A stretch of 28,352 nt of DNA from UBA7485 sp050945075 (GTDB taxonomy: Bacteria > Bacillota > Clostridia > Eubacteriales > Eubacteriaceae), in assembly GCA_050945075.1 (NCBI GenBank), contig JBMNSG010000018.1:1-28352 (forward strand), written 5' to 3'. Shown here in pieces: positions 15,161 through 23,320 of this stretch (positions are counted from its first letter, which is position 1; each line of letters begins with the position of its first letter). A program made the translations under genes and the position numbers. The notes beneath the pieces are model-generated. The model ran no database searches. It had not been told where the DNA came from and saw only the letters and a list, made by a program, of their open reading frames with translations.

Positions 15161-17380
15161 TTATTTCATCAGATGTTCAATTCGTGCCGGATCCTTGACA
15201 ATTTTCTCTGTCAGATTCACCGGTCCGTCTTCCGTGATCAGAATATCATCTTCGATCCGGATTCCCACATTCCGTTCCGCAAGGTAAATTCCCGGTTCAC
15301 AGGTAATGACCATCCCGGGTTCAAGCACCAGATCCCTGCTAACGCCGTCATGGGTATCAAGCCCCAGCGAATGGCCGATGCTGTGATAATACCAGGCGGC
15401 AATACCGTCAGGCGGAAGCGGAAAACCTGCTTTCGGAAGCCGCTGTTTATACAGCTCCACAGTCATCTGCTGCAGCTGAACCAGGCTGACGCCTGCCTGA
15501 TAGGACTGAATCACATCCTTCTGCACCCCCAGTACAACGTCATAAAGACTGCGCTGACTGGTCGTAAATTCACCGGAAACAGGAAACGTCCGGCTTACAT
15601 CAGCTGCATAGCCCCTGTATCTGGCACCCAGGTCAAAGAGAACCAGCGTTCCCGGTTTCATTTTTTCCCGATTTGTTTCGTAATGGAGAATCGGACCGTT
15701 TTTTCCGGAGGCTGCAATCGTCGGGAAACTCAGTTCGGCTCCGCTGCTTTTAACAATATATTCAAAAAGAGCAGCACATTCATATTCATACATTCCGGCA
15801 TGGAGCTCTCCCAGAATGGCATTGATCCCCCTGGATGTGATATCAACTGCCTGTTTCATAAGCTCGAGTTCCCATGGCTTTTTATACAGTCTGAGTCTGG
15901 CCAGGATCGGGCTGACATCCAGAAGTCTGCAGTTTTCTGCGGCTTTCAGGACTGCCTGATCTTCAGGAATCCAGCGCTGATGACCAGCCTGTCCGGCATC
16001 TGCAGCAAAGATTTCAGCTTCTCCGATCAGTTCCCCGAGTATCTGATCTGCCATATTACGCGGCTGAATATCGCGGATATCTGAAACCAGATAAGCCTCG
16101 TCCGCGCGCATTTTGATTCCTGTCCATTTTTCCTGTTCCGGAACCGGTTCAGGGAGAAACAGCATCTCGCTGACTTTACCGGCAGCATCTTTATACACCG
16201 CGTAAAGCGCATCCGGTTCAGACAGTCCGGTCAGATAATAGTAGTTATTATCCGGGTAAAAAGGATAGTCCGCATCCAGAGAGCACTGAACAGTCCTGCC
16301 TGAGCTGATCACAGCCAGTGTTCCGGATTCAAGCTCTTTTGCAAATGCTTTTCTGTTTTCTTTATAATGATTCACTGATTTCTCCTTTTCCTGATTCGCT
16401 GAATCGGGGTCACCGGCAAAAGTGCCGGATTTCACTTCGTTTGTATCCGTATTCGTTTTTACTGAAATTTCTGCGCTGGTATCCGTGACGGCTTCCGGAA
16501 ATTTCTGCTTCGTGACCAGAGCTTTACCGCCGGCTCTGCCGTTATGGTCCTGAAGTAAATCTTCCCTTCCGAACAGACTGTAAATGATCTGGGAAACGCC
16601 GTTTTCATCATTACTGGCTGTCCCGACTATATCTGCTGCCTCTACTGCTTCAGGCAGTGCATTGCTTACTGCTGCTCCGATTCCGGCTCCTCTGAGCATA
16701 TCTGCATCATTCCCGGAATCACCGATACACAGAACGTTTCGGGCTTCTATTTTTTCATCGTCCATAATCACCTGAAGCGCATCCCATTTTCCGAGATGTC
16801 TGTCGGTAATTTCTGCCATGCTGGCAGATGAACGGAAAACCGTAACCGATTCACTCTCCAGTTTCTTGAGTTTTTTAAAATCCTCTGAATTATCCAGATG
16901 ATAAATAAGTTTGAGCACACCGCTCATATTTTCCAGATTGTCAATACGTCTGACCATATGCGGATGCCTGGCCATGGCGGGCGCATAAACCCGATCAAGA
17001 GGTCCTGCGCTGTCACGATAAACCGTTCTGCCATCCGCCGCATATGGTACAAAACCGAGCATTTTGCTTTCCCGGACCAGTTCGCGGTATATGTGATCTG
17101 CCATCGGATGGAGCTTGCGGATCATGGTTCCATCCTGAAAAAGCGTGCCGCCGCCATCGGAGATATTGACCTGATGCTCCAGTCCCAGTCTGAGGCGTGT
17201 TAATATCTGCCTGTTTGTCGTGATAAAACGGCCGCTGGCAATAACGACCCGGACATGATGCTGCATCAGATAAGCTAGTGCTTCACGGTCACACTGGGAA
17301 ACGGTTTTGTCTGATTTCAACAGTGTATTATCAAGATCGACCGCCACCAGTCTGATGTCCTCATTGGTTCTGGTTTTCAT
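15161..17380 (-). CDS. Fusion of Cof-type HAD phosphatase and M24B aminopeptidase P
   Basis: One open frame of 739 residues joins two enzymes. Residues 1-270 are a Cof/IIB HAD phosphatase: VAVDLDNTLL (nucleophile D15, D17), VIASGR, the lysine of GKWDAL (about 198) and IGDSGNDADML (about 219-229). A linker rich in Thr/Ser/Asn/Glu (271-335) follows. Residues 336-739 are a complete Xaa-Pro aminopeptidase: numbered from the junction, metal ligands are D248, D259, H335 (IGHSLG), E360 (TCEPGIY) and E375 (GIRIEDD). Cof enzymes dephosphorylate small phosphometabolites; aminopeptidase P removes residues before proline. Start: the ATG at 17380 fits the HAD N-terminus; an ATG at 17452 with AGGAA upstream is the alternative. 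A strong Shine-Dalgarno and GTG at 16375, in frame, could start the 404-residue peptidase alone. I know of no such fusion as standard. No terminator follows it before metK's promoter. Confidence 0.85.
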   Translation of the reverse strand: MKTRTNEDIRLVAVDLDNTLLKSDKTVSQCDREALAYLMQHHVRVVIASGRFITTNRQILTRLRLGLEHQVNISDGGGTLFQDGTMIRKLHPMADHIYRELVRESKMLGFVPYAADGRTVYRDSAGPLDRVYAPAMARHPHMVRRIDNLENMSGVLKLIYHLDNSEDFKKLKKLESESVTVFRSSASMAEITDRHLGKWDALQVIMDDEKIEARNVLCIGDSGNDADMLRGAGIGAAVSNALPEAVEAADIVGTASNDENGVSQIIYSLFGREDLLQDHNGRAGGKALVTKQKFPEAVTDTSAEISVKTNTDTNEVKSGTFAGDPDSANQEKEKSVNHYKENRKAFAKELESGTLAVISSGRTVQCSLDADYPFYPDNNYYYLTGLSEPDALYAVYKDAAGKVSEMLFLPEPVPEQEKWTGIKMRADEAYLVSDIRDIQPRNMADQILGELIGEAEIFAADAGQAGHQRWIPEDQAVLKAAENCRLLDVSPILARLRLYKKPWELELMKQAVDITSRGINAILGELHAGMYEYECAALFEYIVKSSGAELSFPTIAASGKNGPILHYETNREKMKPGTLVLFDLGARYRGYAADVSRTFPVSGEFTTSQRSLYDVVLGVQKDVIQSYQAGVSLVQLQQMTVELYKQRLPKAGFPLPPDGIAAWYYHSIGHSLGLDTHDGVSRDLVLEPGMVITCEPGIYLAERNVGIRIEDDILITEDGPVNLTEKIVKDPARIEHLMK
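16373..16387 (-). promoter_or_regulatory. Internal Shine-Dalgarno and in-frame GTG at the HAD/peptidase junction
   Basis: Minus strand AAGGAGA (16381-16387), then GTG (16373-16375), with 6 bases between GGAG and GTG. The GTG is in frame with both halves. Starting here gives a 404-residue protein beginning NHYKENRKAF after the initiator, the normal length and N-terminus of aminopeptidase P. This could be a live internal start or the relic of a formerly separate gene. Confidence 0.6.
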
Positions 17381-17498
17381 GTACTGCCGCCCCGCTTTCT
17401 GTTCCTGACTATCCGGCCTCTGTCTGTAATCAGTGTTTGCATTTCGATACATCGTTCCTGTTATGCAGTCCGCCGGTCCGGATTCATAATCTAACTTT

Positions 17499-17504
17499 AT
17501 TATA
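17499..17504 (-). promoter_or_regulatory. Possible -10 box for the HAD-peptidase gene
   Basis: A perfect TATAAT on the minus strand lies 46 bases upstream of the ATG at 17452 and 118 bases upstream of the ATG at 17380. I could not find a well-spaced -35. It lies just after the terminator of the upstream gene, which makes a start of transcription here plausible and argues against any start codon upstream of it. Confidence 0.4.
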
Positions 17505-17534
17505 TAAAAGGAAAGACCGGAAGAGTGTACAAAT

Positions 17535-17570
17535 ATAAAAAAGGTGTAGACACCCTGTGTCTGCACCTTT
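17535..17570 (-). terminator. Rho-independent terminator after the COG2426-type gene
   Basis: A 14-bp stem (17540-17553 with 17557-17570, one G-U-type pair) with a three-base loop is followed by TTTTTT on the minus strand. Confidence 0.88.
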
Positions 17571-17613
17571 GCAAATTCTGGTTGATTCCTTTTTCAGTTT
17601 CCGGGGTCCGGGT

Positions 17614-18099
17614 TCAGACAGCCATCATTCCCATCTCACAGAGAACAGTGACAATAACACCGGCTATGCACGATCCAAGGCATACACAGAGCATTGCCCG
17701 CCAGAATTTCATTTCCAGGACGGAAGCGCCCAGACAGCCGGTCCAGACTCCTGTTCCGGGAAGTGGTATGGCGACAAAAATCATCAGTCCCCAGAATTTA
17801 TATTCCGCAATCTTTTTACTGCCTTTGGCAGCCTTTTTATCGAGCCACTCCGCAAAACGCATAAAATGCTTTGATGTCCGCATCCAGCCCAGTACAGTCT
17901 GTACGAACAGCAGGATAATGGGAGCCGGAAGAATCGAACCGACAATGGAAAGCAGCATCGTTTGAATGGGATCCATTTTCAAAACGAAAATTCCCCAGGG
18001 GATCGCACCCCTGAGCTCTACGAGAGGAACTGCCGAAACGAGCAGCACCTGCAGCCAGCCCGGCAGAAAGTTCAGCGAATTAATAATTGCCTGTGACAT
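17614..18099 (-). CDS. Small multidrug-export-family membrane protein (COG2426)
   Basis: The 161-residue protein matches the family annotated as putative small multidrug export protein: SAVPLVELRGAIPWGI near the N-terminus and FVAIPLPGTGVWTGCLGA in the second half, each followed by hydrophobic helices. I count about four membrane segments (around 15-35, 45-70, 105-130 and 135-158). The VELRGAIP and PLPGTG turns are conserved re-entrant-like motifs of the family. Despite the family name, transport of drugs is not proven for most members. AGGAG lies about 10 bases before the ATG, and an extended -10 promoter and a terminator bracket the gene, so it is probably transcribed alone. Confidence 0.85.
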   Translation of the reverse strand: MSQAIINSLNFLPGWLQVLLVSAVPLVELRGAIPWGIFVLKMDPIQTMLLSIVGSILPAPIILLFVQTVLGWMRTSKHFMRFAEWLDKKAAKGSKKIAEYKFWGLMIFVAIPLPGTGVWTGCLGASVLEMKFWRAMLCVCLGSCIAGVIVTVLCEMGMMAV

Positions 18100-18135
18100 T
18101 GGTTAAACTCCTGATTTCAATTTAAGCATTAGCCC

Positions 18136-18164
18136 ATTATATCAGATCCGGATACGTCTGTAAT
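18136..18164 (-). promoter_or_regulatory. Extended -10 promoter for the COG2426-type gene
   Basis: Minus strand TATAAT (18136-18141) preceded by TGA (extended -10), with ATTACA (18159-18164) 17 bases upstream as a partial -35. The ATG follows about 37 bases after the -10. Confidence 0.65.
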
Positions 18165-18373
18165 TCCGACATCTCCTGTAAACTTTCTCAGATATCAGCA
18201 AAGAACAGAGAGAAAACCGCTCTTTTGTAATAAGATAGTAATAAGACCATAAACGATTGAGCAAATTAACAAAATGTCCGGCATATTTTTATTCTGGTAT
18301 TACTTTAACGCGAAACAGGGTAAATGTATTCTTGAAATTCTGTATATTTGCAATTCTAACGGACAGGTGAACT

Positions 18374-19459
18374 ATGAAACTATTAACACTGAATACATCT
18401 TCGATGATCGGCTTTGACCCTGAAAAGCAGCTCAAGGTCCTGACACAGGCTCTTTCTGACGGCAGCTACGATGTTGTGGCTCTGCAGGAGGTCAACCAGC
18501 TGAACAGCGCCGAAGAAGTACCCATTCAGGAACTGGACAGCTATATTCCCTGCCAGGACCGGGTTCCGGTCAAAAAAGGCAATTTTGCCTTTCAGATCAG
18601 CGAGGCACTGAAGAATTCCGGTCAGATCTGGTACTGGAGCTGGCTGCCTGTTCATATCGGCTATAACCATTTTGACGAAGGCGTTGCCGTCATGACCAGA
18701 CATCCGATTCGCAAAACCCACGCTTTCTATCTTTCCGGGCTGACTGCCTACGATAATTACAAAACACGTATGGCACTGGGGATCCAGTCGGTGTTTACCG
18801 GAGAACCGGCCTGGTTTTATTCGGTTCAATTCGGCTGGTGGGATGATCCGGAAGAACCGTTCAGCAGACAGTGGGACCGTTTTATGGAAAAAACCGGATC
18901 GTTGGATACACCGGTTTATGTAATGGGCGATTTCAGCGCACCGACTGACCTCACTGATCAGGGATATTCTTATCTGATGAGCCATTCCGATTTTACCGAT
19001 ACCTTTGATCAGGCGGAATATAAGGACAGCGGCATCACGATTACCGGTACCACAGATGAGTGGACCGATCCGCAAAACCGTGAAGCCATGCGAGCCGATC
19101 TGATCCTTACCAACACCAATCAGAATGTACTCAGCAGTCATGTTGTATTCAGAAACGATCAGTATCAGCGGATCAGTGATCATTTCGGACTGGAAGTGAC
19201 CTTCGGTGAAAGCAGTCAGGATTTCAAACGGACTACTGAAACCAGAATTCCGGAATTTGCTTCCAGAAAAACAGTACCGGCACCGCTTGCCATTATCAAA
19301 ACCAGCGGTCCCATGGTCGTTCGGACACGCAGAGTCCGTCTGATGAATGACGATCCTTTCCAGCTTATCCGGGAAACATTCCGGGAAGCGGCCAGAGACC
19401 GCGGTATTATGGAAACCATCCTTTTCGGTGATGATGAAACCGGTGATGACAATCAGTAA
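18374..19459 (+). CDS. Endonuclease/exonuclease/phosphatase-fold protein with altered active-site residues
   Basis: The 361-residue protein has the EEP (DNase I-like) fold: TLNTSS at residues 5-10, DVVALQEVN with the metal-binding E39, EGVAVMTRHPI (102-112), FYSVQFGWWDD (148-158), VMGDFSAP (183-190), MRADLILTN (239-247) and ISDHFGL (267-273). EEP enzymes hydrolyse phosphodiester or phosphomonoester bonds in nucleic acids, sphingolipids or inositol phosphates; the substrate here is unknown. Two positions differ from the usual pattern: Q152 where a catalytic His is normally found, and S188 in place of the Asn of GDFN. E39, D186, D269 and H270 are kept. The tail 278-361 is not part of the fold. 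AGGTGA precedes the ATG. The upstream gap (18165-18373) is A/T-rich with no promoter I would stand behind. A membrane protein gene follows after 42 bases, so the two are probably one operon. Confidence 0.85.
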   Translation: MKLLTLNTSSMIGFDPEKQLKVLTQALSDGSYDVVALQEVNQLNSAEEVPIQELDSYIPCQDRVPVKKGNFAFQISEALKNSGQIWYWSWLPVHIGYNHFDEGVAVMTRHPIRKTHAFYLSGLTAYDNYKTRMALGIQSVFTGEPAWFYSVQFGWWDDPEEPFSRQWDRFMEKTGSLDTPVYVMGDFSAPTDLTDQGYSYLMSHSDFTDTFDQAEYKDSGITITGTTDEWTDPQNREAMRADLILTNTNQNVLSSHVVFRNDQYQRISDHFGLEVTFGESSQDFKRTTETRIPEFASRKTVPAPLAIIKTSGPMVVRTRRVRLMNDDPFQLIRETFREAARDRGIMETILFGDDETGDDNQ

Positions 19460-19501
19460 GTGTTATGCTGCTCTGTCCGGCGGTTCCGAAAGGAAAAACC
19501 C

Positions 19502-20938
19502 ATGAACAAACATGAACCGGATTATTTCGACAGGAATGATTTTCAAAGCTGGGCACTCACGGAAAGCGGAGCATCAGGCAGCAGGAAGGGAACCGGCAGT
19601 TATATTCTGCTGGTTCTCGGCTGTCTGGCAGCGCTGACTGTGTTTATACTGGGGCTGTCTCTTCTGGCGGATCCATCCGCCACGCTGGAAAATCGTGCAG
19701 TGGCTCTGGTAGCCGCTGCCGCACTGATCGGAATTTTTTATTTTTTTATTGTGGTCACCCACACTGCTTTGGGATGGCTTAAGGCGTTTTCACTGGCGGT
19801 TATGCTGCCGGCCGGTGCTTTTGCAGTCTGGTATTTCCCCTCTGTGCTGGATACCGGCTACCGCATCGTCTGCGGTTCACTGGGTCTTGTGATCGCACTG
19901 CTGGTTATGCTCAATGTCATTCGCGAAAAATACGACGGTGTCCCGTTCGCATGGGATCTCTTTGCATCACTGACCTACACAACTCTGAGTATTGTCCTGT
20001 TGTTTTCACCGGATGGAAGCCGGCTTGCGACAATTCTGACCGGTATTTATCTGATGCTTTTCTCGATTGATATTTTTTTTGACTGTATCGTCAGTCTGTT
20101 CCGTCTGCATCCGCATCTGAAACGCCGCTTTTCAATGTCATTTCCGACCATTATCGCTTCTTTTCTTCCCAACGGTTTTTACAGTGAAAGTCTGATGCTG
20201 GCTCAGAAAGATCCCGGAAAGCTGGTGCAGCTGGAAAAGAAAGATCCCGGAAAAGAACCGGATCTGATTGTCTACGTTCATACCAGGGCCGGACTGCAGC
20301 CCGGTTTCGGACACTGTGATCTGTGCTTTGAAAACAAAGTTTATTCATATGGTGAATATGATCTGACTACCTATCTGCTTCACGGCTTTTTTGCAGCCGG
20401 TGTTCTTGGCCTCATCCCGCCGCAGAAACAGATAGAGTTTGCACTGAAACACAGCAAAAAAATCCTGATTGCCTACGGGCTGACTCTGGACCCGGAACAT
20501 AAAACAGCTGTACGCGAAAAGATCAGACAGATTCAGTCTCAGACTTATCCATGGAAAACGGACGCACAGCTTGCGCAGGAAGGTAAACTGCACAAATCAC
20601 CGGAATCCTGCACGGATATAGCCAGTCTGATGTATCTCCAGGAAGGAACAACCTTCAGTAAATTCAGGCACGGTTCTGAATATGAAACCTATAACGGAAC
20701 CGGAATGAACTGTGCAGAATTCGTAAATGATATTGTCAGTCAGAGCGGGATCGAGTTATTCAAATTTGACGGCCTGATCACCCCGGGTACTTATCTGGAG
20801 TATCTTGATACGCTTTATACAATCGGAGGCAGCATCGTTACGGACAGGCGCCTGTACCGGATGCAGAGCGACAGGATTCATGTAATTCCGATGAACAGCA
20901 CAAAGCCTCTGTCAGCAAGCGATCTTACCGACGAATGA
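19502..20938 (+). CDS. Six-helix membrane protein with C-terminal permuted NlpC/P60-like domain
   Basis: 478 residues, starting at the ATG with AAAGGA upstream; an in-frame ATG at 19484 lacks such a site. After a polar N-terminus come about six membrane helices (roughly 33-52, 66-87, 92-111, 120-139, 152-169, 174-199). The remainder is soluble: a basic linker with two KDPGK repeats (236-240, 247-251), then GFGHCDLCFENKVYSYGEYD (H271) and, 130 residues later, GMNCAEFVNDIV (C404). A histidine-first, cysteine-later order with HxD and NCxEFV motifs suggests the permuted papain-like fold of YiiX/LRAT-type proteins, which act as thiol hydrolases or acyltransferases on peptides or lipids. That assignment is inference; sequence similarity is only at the motifs. 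The gene is 42 bases after the EEP gene and ends before a shared terminator. Confidence 0.75.
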   Translation: MNKHEPDYFDRNDFQSWALTESGASGSRKGTGSYILLVLGCLAALTVFILGLSLLADPSATLENRAVALVAAAALIGIFYFFIVVTHTALGWLKAFSLAVMLPAGAFAVWYFPSVLDTGYRIVCGSLGLVIALLVMLNVIREKYDGVPFAWDLFASLTYTTLSIVLLFSPDGSRLATILTGIYLMLFSIDIFFDCIVSLFRLHPHLKRRFSMSFPTIIASFLPNGFYSESLMLAQKDPGKLVQLEKKDPGKEPDLIVYVHTRAGLQPGFGHCDLCFENKVYSYGEYDLTTYLLHGFFAAGVLGLIPPQKQIEFALKHSKKILIAYGLTLDPEHKTAVREKIRQIQSQTYPWKTDAQLAQEGKLHKSPESCTDIASLMYLQEGTTFSKFRHGSEYETYNGTGMNCAEFVNDIVSQSGIELFKFDGLITPGTYLEYLDTLYTIGGSIVTDRRLYRMQSDRIHVIPMNSTKPLSASDLTDE

Positions 20939-20969
20939 CAGGCGGTAATAAACCAATATCACGCATAAA

Positions 20970-20999
20970 AAAAAGGCTGCCGTTTTCGGCAGCCTTTTT
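20970..20999. terminator. Bidirectional terminator between convergent genes
   Basis: A perfect 13-bp stem (20970-20982 with 20987-20999), loop tttt, has five T at the plus-strand 3' side and a run of T on the minus strand (20967-20974). It serves both the membrane-protein gene and hsp20. Confidence 0.92.
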
Positions 21000-21003
21000 C
21001 TAT

Positions 21004-21450
21004 TTATTCAGCAGGCTTTTCTTCCGGTCCTGCAATAGCAACAGTTTTCTTTTCCGGAATTTCACGTTTTTCTTCCTTCGGAAAACTGATCTGCAGAACA
21101 CCCTTGTCAAACGAAGCCTTGATCTGATCCGGATTCAAATCGTCACCGACATAAAAGCTTCTTGAACAATGTCCGGTAAAACGTTCCTGAGAAACGATCT
21201 TGCCGTCTTCTTTCTTTTCATTGTTTTCTGTCTTGTCAGCTGTTATTGTAAGATAGCCTTTATCCAGATCTACCGTGATATCGCTCTTGTCGTAGCCCGG
21301 AAGTTCCATATCGAGCTGCATGTTGTCGCCTTTTTCCGCAATATCGGTCTTCATCATGGCCGGTACTCTGGGTTCGTTTCCAAAGAACGAATCATTGAAC
21401 AAATCATCGAACACACTGATTCCAAAACGATCTCTCGGTACCATATACAT
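21004..21450 (-). CDS. Hsp20 family small heat-shock protein
   Basis: The 148-residue protein is a small ATP-independent chaperone of the alpha-crystallin family that holds unfolding proteins in the cytoplasm. The N-terminal arm (RFGISVFDDLFNDSFFG) is followed by the alpha-crystallin domain: DMELPGYDKSDITVDLDKG, LTITADK, FYVGDDLNPDQIKASFDKG and the conserved GVLQISFPK end. The C-terminal extension is polar and lacks a clear IxI motif (nearest is AIAG), which is slightly unusual. AGGAGG lies 8 bases before the ATG. I found no CIRCE or CtsR operator upstream; the upstream 210 bases are very A/T-rich and include TATATATA at about 21507-21514, which may hold the -10. Confidence 0.92.
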   Translation of the reverse strand: MYMVPRDRFGISVFDDLFNDSFFGNEPRVPAMMKTDIAEKGDNMQLDMELPGYDKSDITVDLDKGYLTITADKTENNEKKEDGKIVSQERFTGHCSRSFYVGDDLNPDQIKASFDKGVLQISFPKEEKREIPEKKTVAIAGPEEKPAE

Positions 21451-21663
21451 TTTAATGCCTCCTCAATTATTCTATCCAGTATCTTTTCCCGGTTTCCCGG
21501 TACTCATATATATACACCGTATTCGTAATTTTAAACGACATTTTATGATTTTTTTAATGATATCATCGAAATTGCTTTGTTCTTTTGTTTATCGATGTTT
21601 TTTGTGTGTTTTGTTTATTAAATACATTCAGAGTCCTTACTGTCCGGCTCTGGAAAAAACGGA

Positions 21664-22272
21664 TTACCACCAGATACTGGTGTAGACTGTATCGTTGACG
21701 GTAAGCTGTCCGGCATCAGGATTATAAACCATCTTCAATGTTACATTTTTGCCTTCCGCATCTGTATAGATGACATCCGCTTTATTCCCATCGGGATTGG
21801 CTATATAATACGGAGTCTGATATTCGTCTTCCCCGGTATACAGAATAATCTGCGTCGGTCCCAGATAAATCCCCTGGGCTCCGTCTTCTGTTTCATACTT
21901 CACACCACCAGCGGCAGAATAGAATGCCTGCTGTTCAGCAGATTTATCCCCGCCGTAGGCGATTACATCATAAGTCGCTTCCGCTGTAGAAGAACCGTTT
22001 GAAACCTTCAGGGTACAGGGATAATTCAGGACAATACCATTGTCGCTGTTGTAATCCATCGCTGTGCTTCCGTCCGGATCATCTCCGTTCAGGGTAAATT
22101 TAATCGTCCCGCCGCCGGAACTTTCCACCTTGACTGTCTGTTCGCCATAATAGGTGCCGCCGTCGAGCGAAATACTGACTTTTCCGTTATTTTTACCTGC
22201 GCTGCAGCCTGTGAGCATCAGAAACAGACAGCCTGTCAGAACTGCTGCGAATATTTTATGCTTGTTTGTCAT
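21664..22272 (-). CDS. Lipoprotein with chitobiase/FN3-associated-like segment
   Basis: The product is a predicted lipoprotein: positively charged start MTNKHK, hydrophobic stretch, and lipobox LTGC with the acylated Cys at residue 23. The following segment, DGGTYYGEQTVKV and GTIKFTLNGDDPDGST, resembles the short beta-sandwich repeat found at the C-termini of chitobiases and in FN3-associated domains (the familiar YTLDGTDP-type motif). The second half (about 120-202) is beta-rich with repeated Tyr/Thr and ends TVYTSIWW; I do not recognise it. It is probably exported and anchored to the outer face of the membrane, function unknown. GGAAGGG lies 8 bases before the ATG; a GTG one codon upstream is an equally possible start. 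A promoter at 22301-22330 suggests separate transcription from lysR. Confidence 0.8.
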   Translation of the reverse strand: MTNKHKIFAAVLTGCLFLMLTGCSAGKNNGKVSISLDGGTYYGEQTVKVESSGGGTIKFTLNGDDPDGSTAMDYNSDNGIVLNYPCTLKVSNGSSTAEATYDVIAYGGDKSAEQQAFYSAAGGVKYETEDGAQGIYLGPTQIILYTGEDEYQTPYYIANPDGNKADVIYTDAEGKNVTLKMVYNPDAGQLTVNDTVYTSIWW

Positions 22273-22300
22273 CACTTGATCCCTTCCGCCATTTGCCTAA

Positions 22301-22330
22301 ATTATACTAAAACTCTCTCAAATATGCCAG
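22301..22330 (-). promoter_or_regulatory. Promoter for the lipoprotein gene
   Basis: Minus strand perfect TATAAT (22301-22306), 18-base spacer and CTGGCA (22325-22330; four of six match). It sits in the 73 bases between the lysR stop and the lipoprotein start. Confidence 0.55.
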
Positions 22331-22345
22331 CCATCAGCAGATCCG

Positions 22346-23320
22346 TCATTCAGTTCTCCCATTAAACTGATCCGGACACACCTGTGCATTCAGCATTCTG
22401 AGCCGCCGGTTCATTACCGGTCCGTAATCGTGCAGCATTTCGAGTATCTGCTTTTCCTCTACCGACAGGTATTCCGGCTGGTGTGACAGCAGTACAATGG
22501 TCGAGAAAAATTCTTCTTCCAGCGGAACGACTCTGATCTGCCCTTCCCTGACATAATAATCGTCGATGGCCATCATCCCGGGCAGAATAGTATACCCGAA
22601 GCCGCGGGCTACTGCATCCTTTATGCTGTTATGCTGAGTAAAACTATAGGACGCTGCACTCATCTCGGGTATAAGTGCCTTCATGCCGGGAATTTCATTT
22701 TCCGCTCCCGTTGCAAAGCCTACTGATTTCATTCCACTCAGGTCGGTTCTGTAAATCACTTCTTTTTCTGCCAGCGGGGAATCCGACGGCAGAAAAACGT
22801 AGAGACTGTCCTGGAGAAGAACGTCCATTTCCAGCCGGAATTTTTTGACCTGCTCCATAAAGCGTTCTTTCAGGGGTTCCACATAATTACAGACGGCAAT
22901 ACTGGATCTGCCCCTGGTCATGGCCGGAATAATTTTGCCCGGACGCAATTCATTAATTTTCAGATTCAAATCCGGCATTTCCTGCTGGACAGAATGCATC
23001 AGATCCAGCATCATTGAGCAGCAGGCCATGGGAACCGCTGCAATCGACACCGTATCCGTATGGAGTTCATCATTTGTCAGACGATCGACATTATGTATTT
23101 CATCCTGGATCCGCAATGCAATTGCGTAGAATTCACGGCCTTTTTTTGTCAGAACCATGCCGCTTGAGGAACGTTGAAAAATCCGGAATTCAAGCTCTTT
23201 TTCCAGTGCCTGGATGGAATTGCTCAGGGCCGGCTGGCTTATAAACAGATTGCGGGCCGCCTGTGACAATGTATGGGCCCTGACGATTTCTATTACATAT
23301 TGAAACTGCTCGAGCCGCAT
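22346..23320 (-). CDS. LysR family transcriptional regulator
   Basis: A 324-residue LTTR. Residues 1-60 form the winged helix-turn-helix: MRLEQFQYVIEIVRAHTLSQ, then AARNLFISQPALSNSIQALE and the wing GMVLTKKGREFY. The rest is the two-lobed effector domain of periplasmic-binding-protein fold. I start it at the ATG 23320 because the HTH of LTTRs begins within a few residues of the N-terminus and AAAGGAA lies 9 bases upstream; 22 further residues upstream are possible but unlike the family. It is divergent from the activase gene, and a dyad between the two promoters (23439-23462) suggests that it controls that operon and itself. The co-inducer cannot be told from sequence. Confidence 0.93.
   Translation of the reverse strand: MRLEQFQYVIEIVRAHTLSQAARNLFISQPALSNSIQALEKELEFRIFQRSSSGMVLTKKGREFYAIALRIQDEIHNVDRLTNDELHTDTVSIAAVPMACCSMMLDLMHSVQQEMPDLNLKINELRPGKIIPAMTRGRSSIAVCNYVEPLKERFMEQVKKFRLEMDVLLQDSLYVFLPSDSPLAEKEVIYRTDLSGMKSVGFATGAENEIPGMKALIPEMSAASYSFTQHNSIKDAVARGFGYTILPGMMAIDDYYVREGQIRVVPLEEEFFSTIVLLSHQPEYLSVEEKQILEMLHDYGPVMNRRLRMLNAQVCPDQFNGRTE

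Noticed and set aside
15173..16084. 303-codon plus-strand frame opposite the peptidase
   Set aside because: It is antisense to conserved M24B residues and has no supporting signals.
17381..17566. N-terminal extension of the HAD-peptidase frame by up to 62 codons
   Set aside because: The far end runs through the terminator hairpin at 17535-17570 and lies upstream of the TATAAT at 17499; the residues do not resemble the HAD family. Start moved to 17380, with 17452 as the only serious alternative.
18383..19183. 266-codon minus-strand frame opposite the EEP gene
   Set aside because: The plus-strand frame has clear EEP motifs and a ribosome binding site; the minus frame has no recognisable protein.
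21451..21660. CIRCE or CtsR heat-shock operator upstream of hsp20
   Set aside because: No TTAGCACTC/GAGTGCTAA dyad or CtsR heptamer repeat was found; only A/T-rich sequence and a short CCGGGAAA direct repeat.
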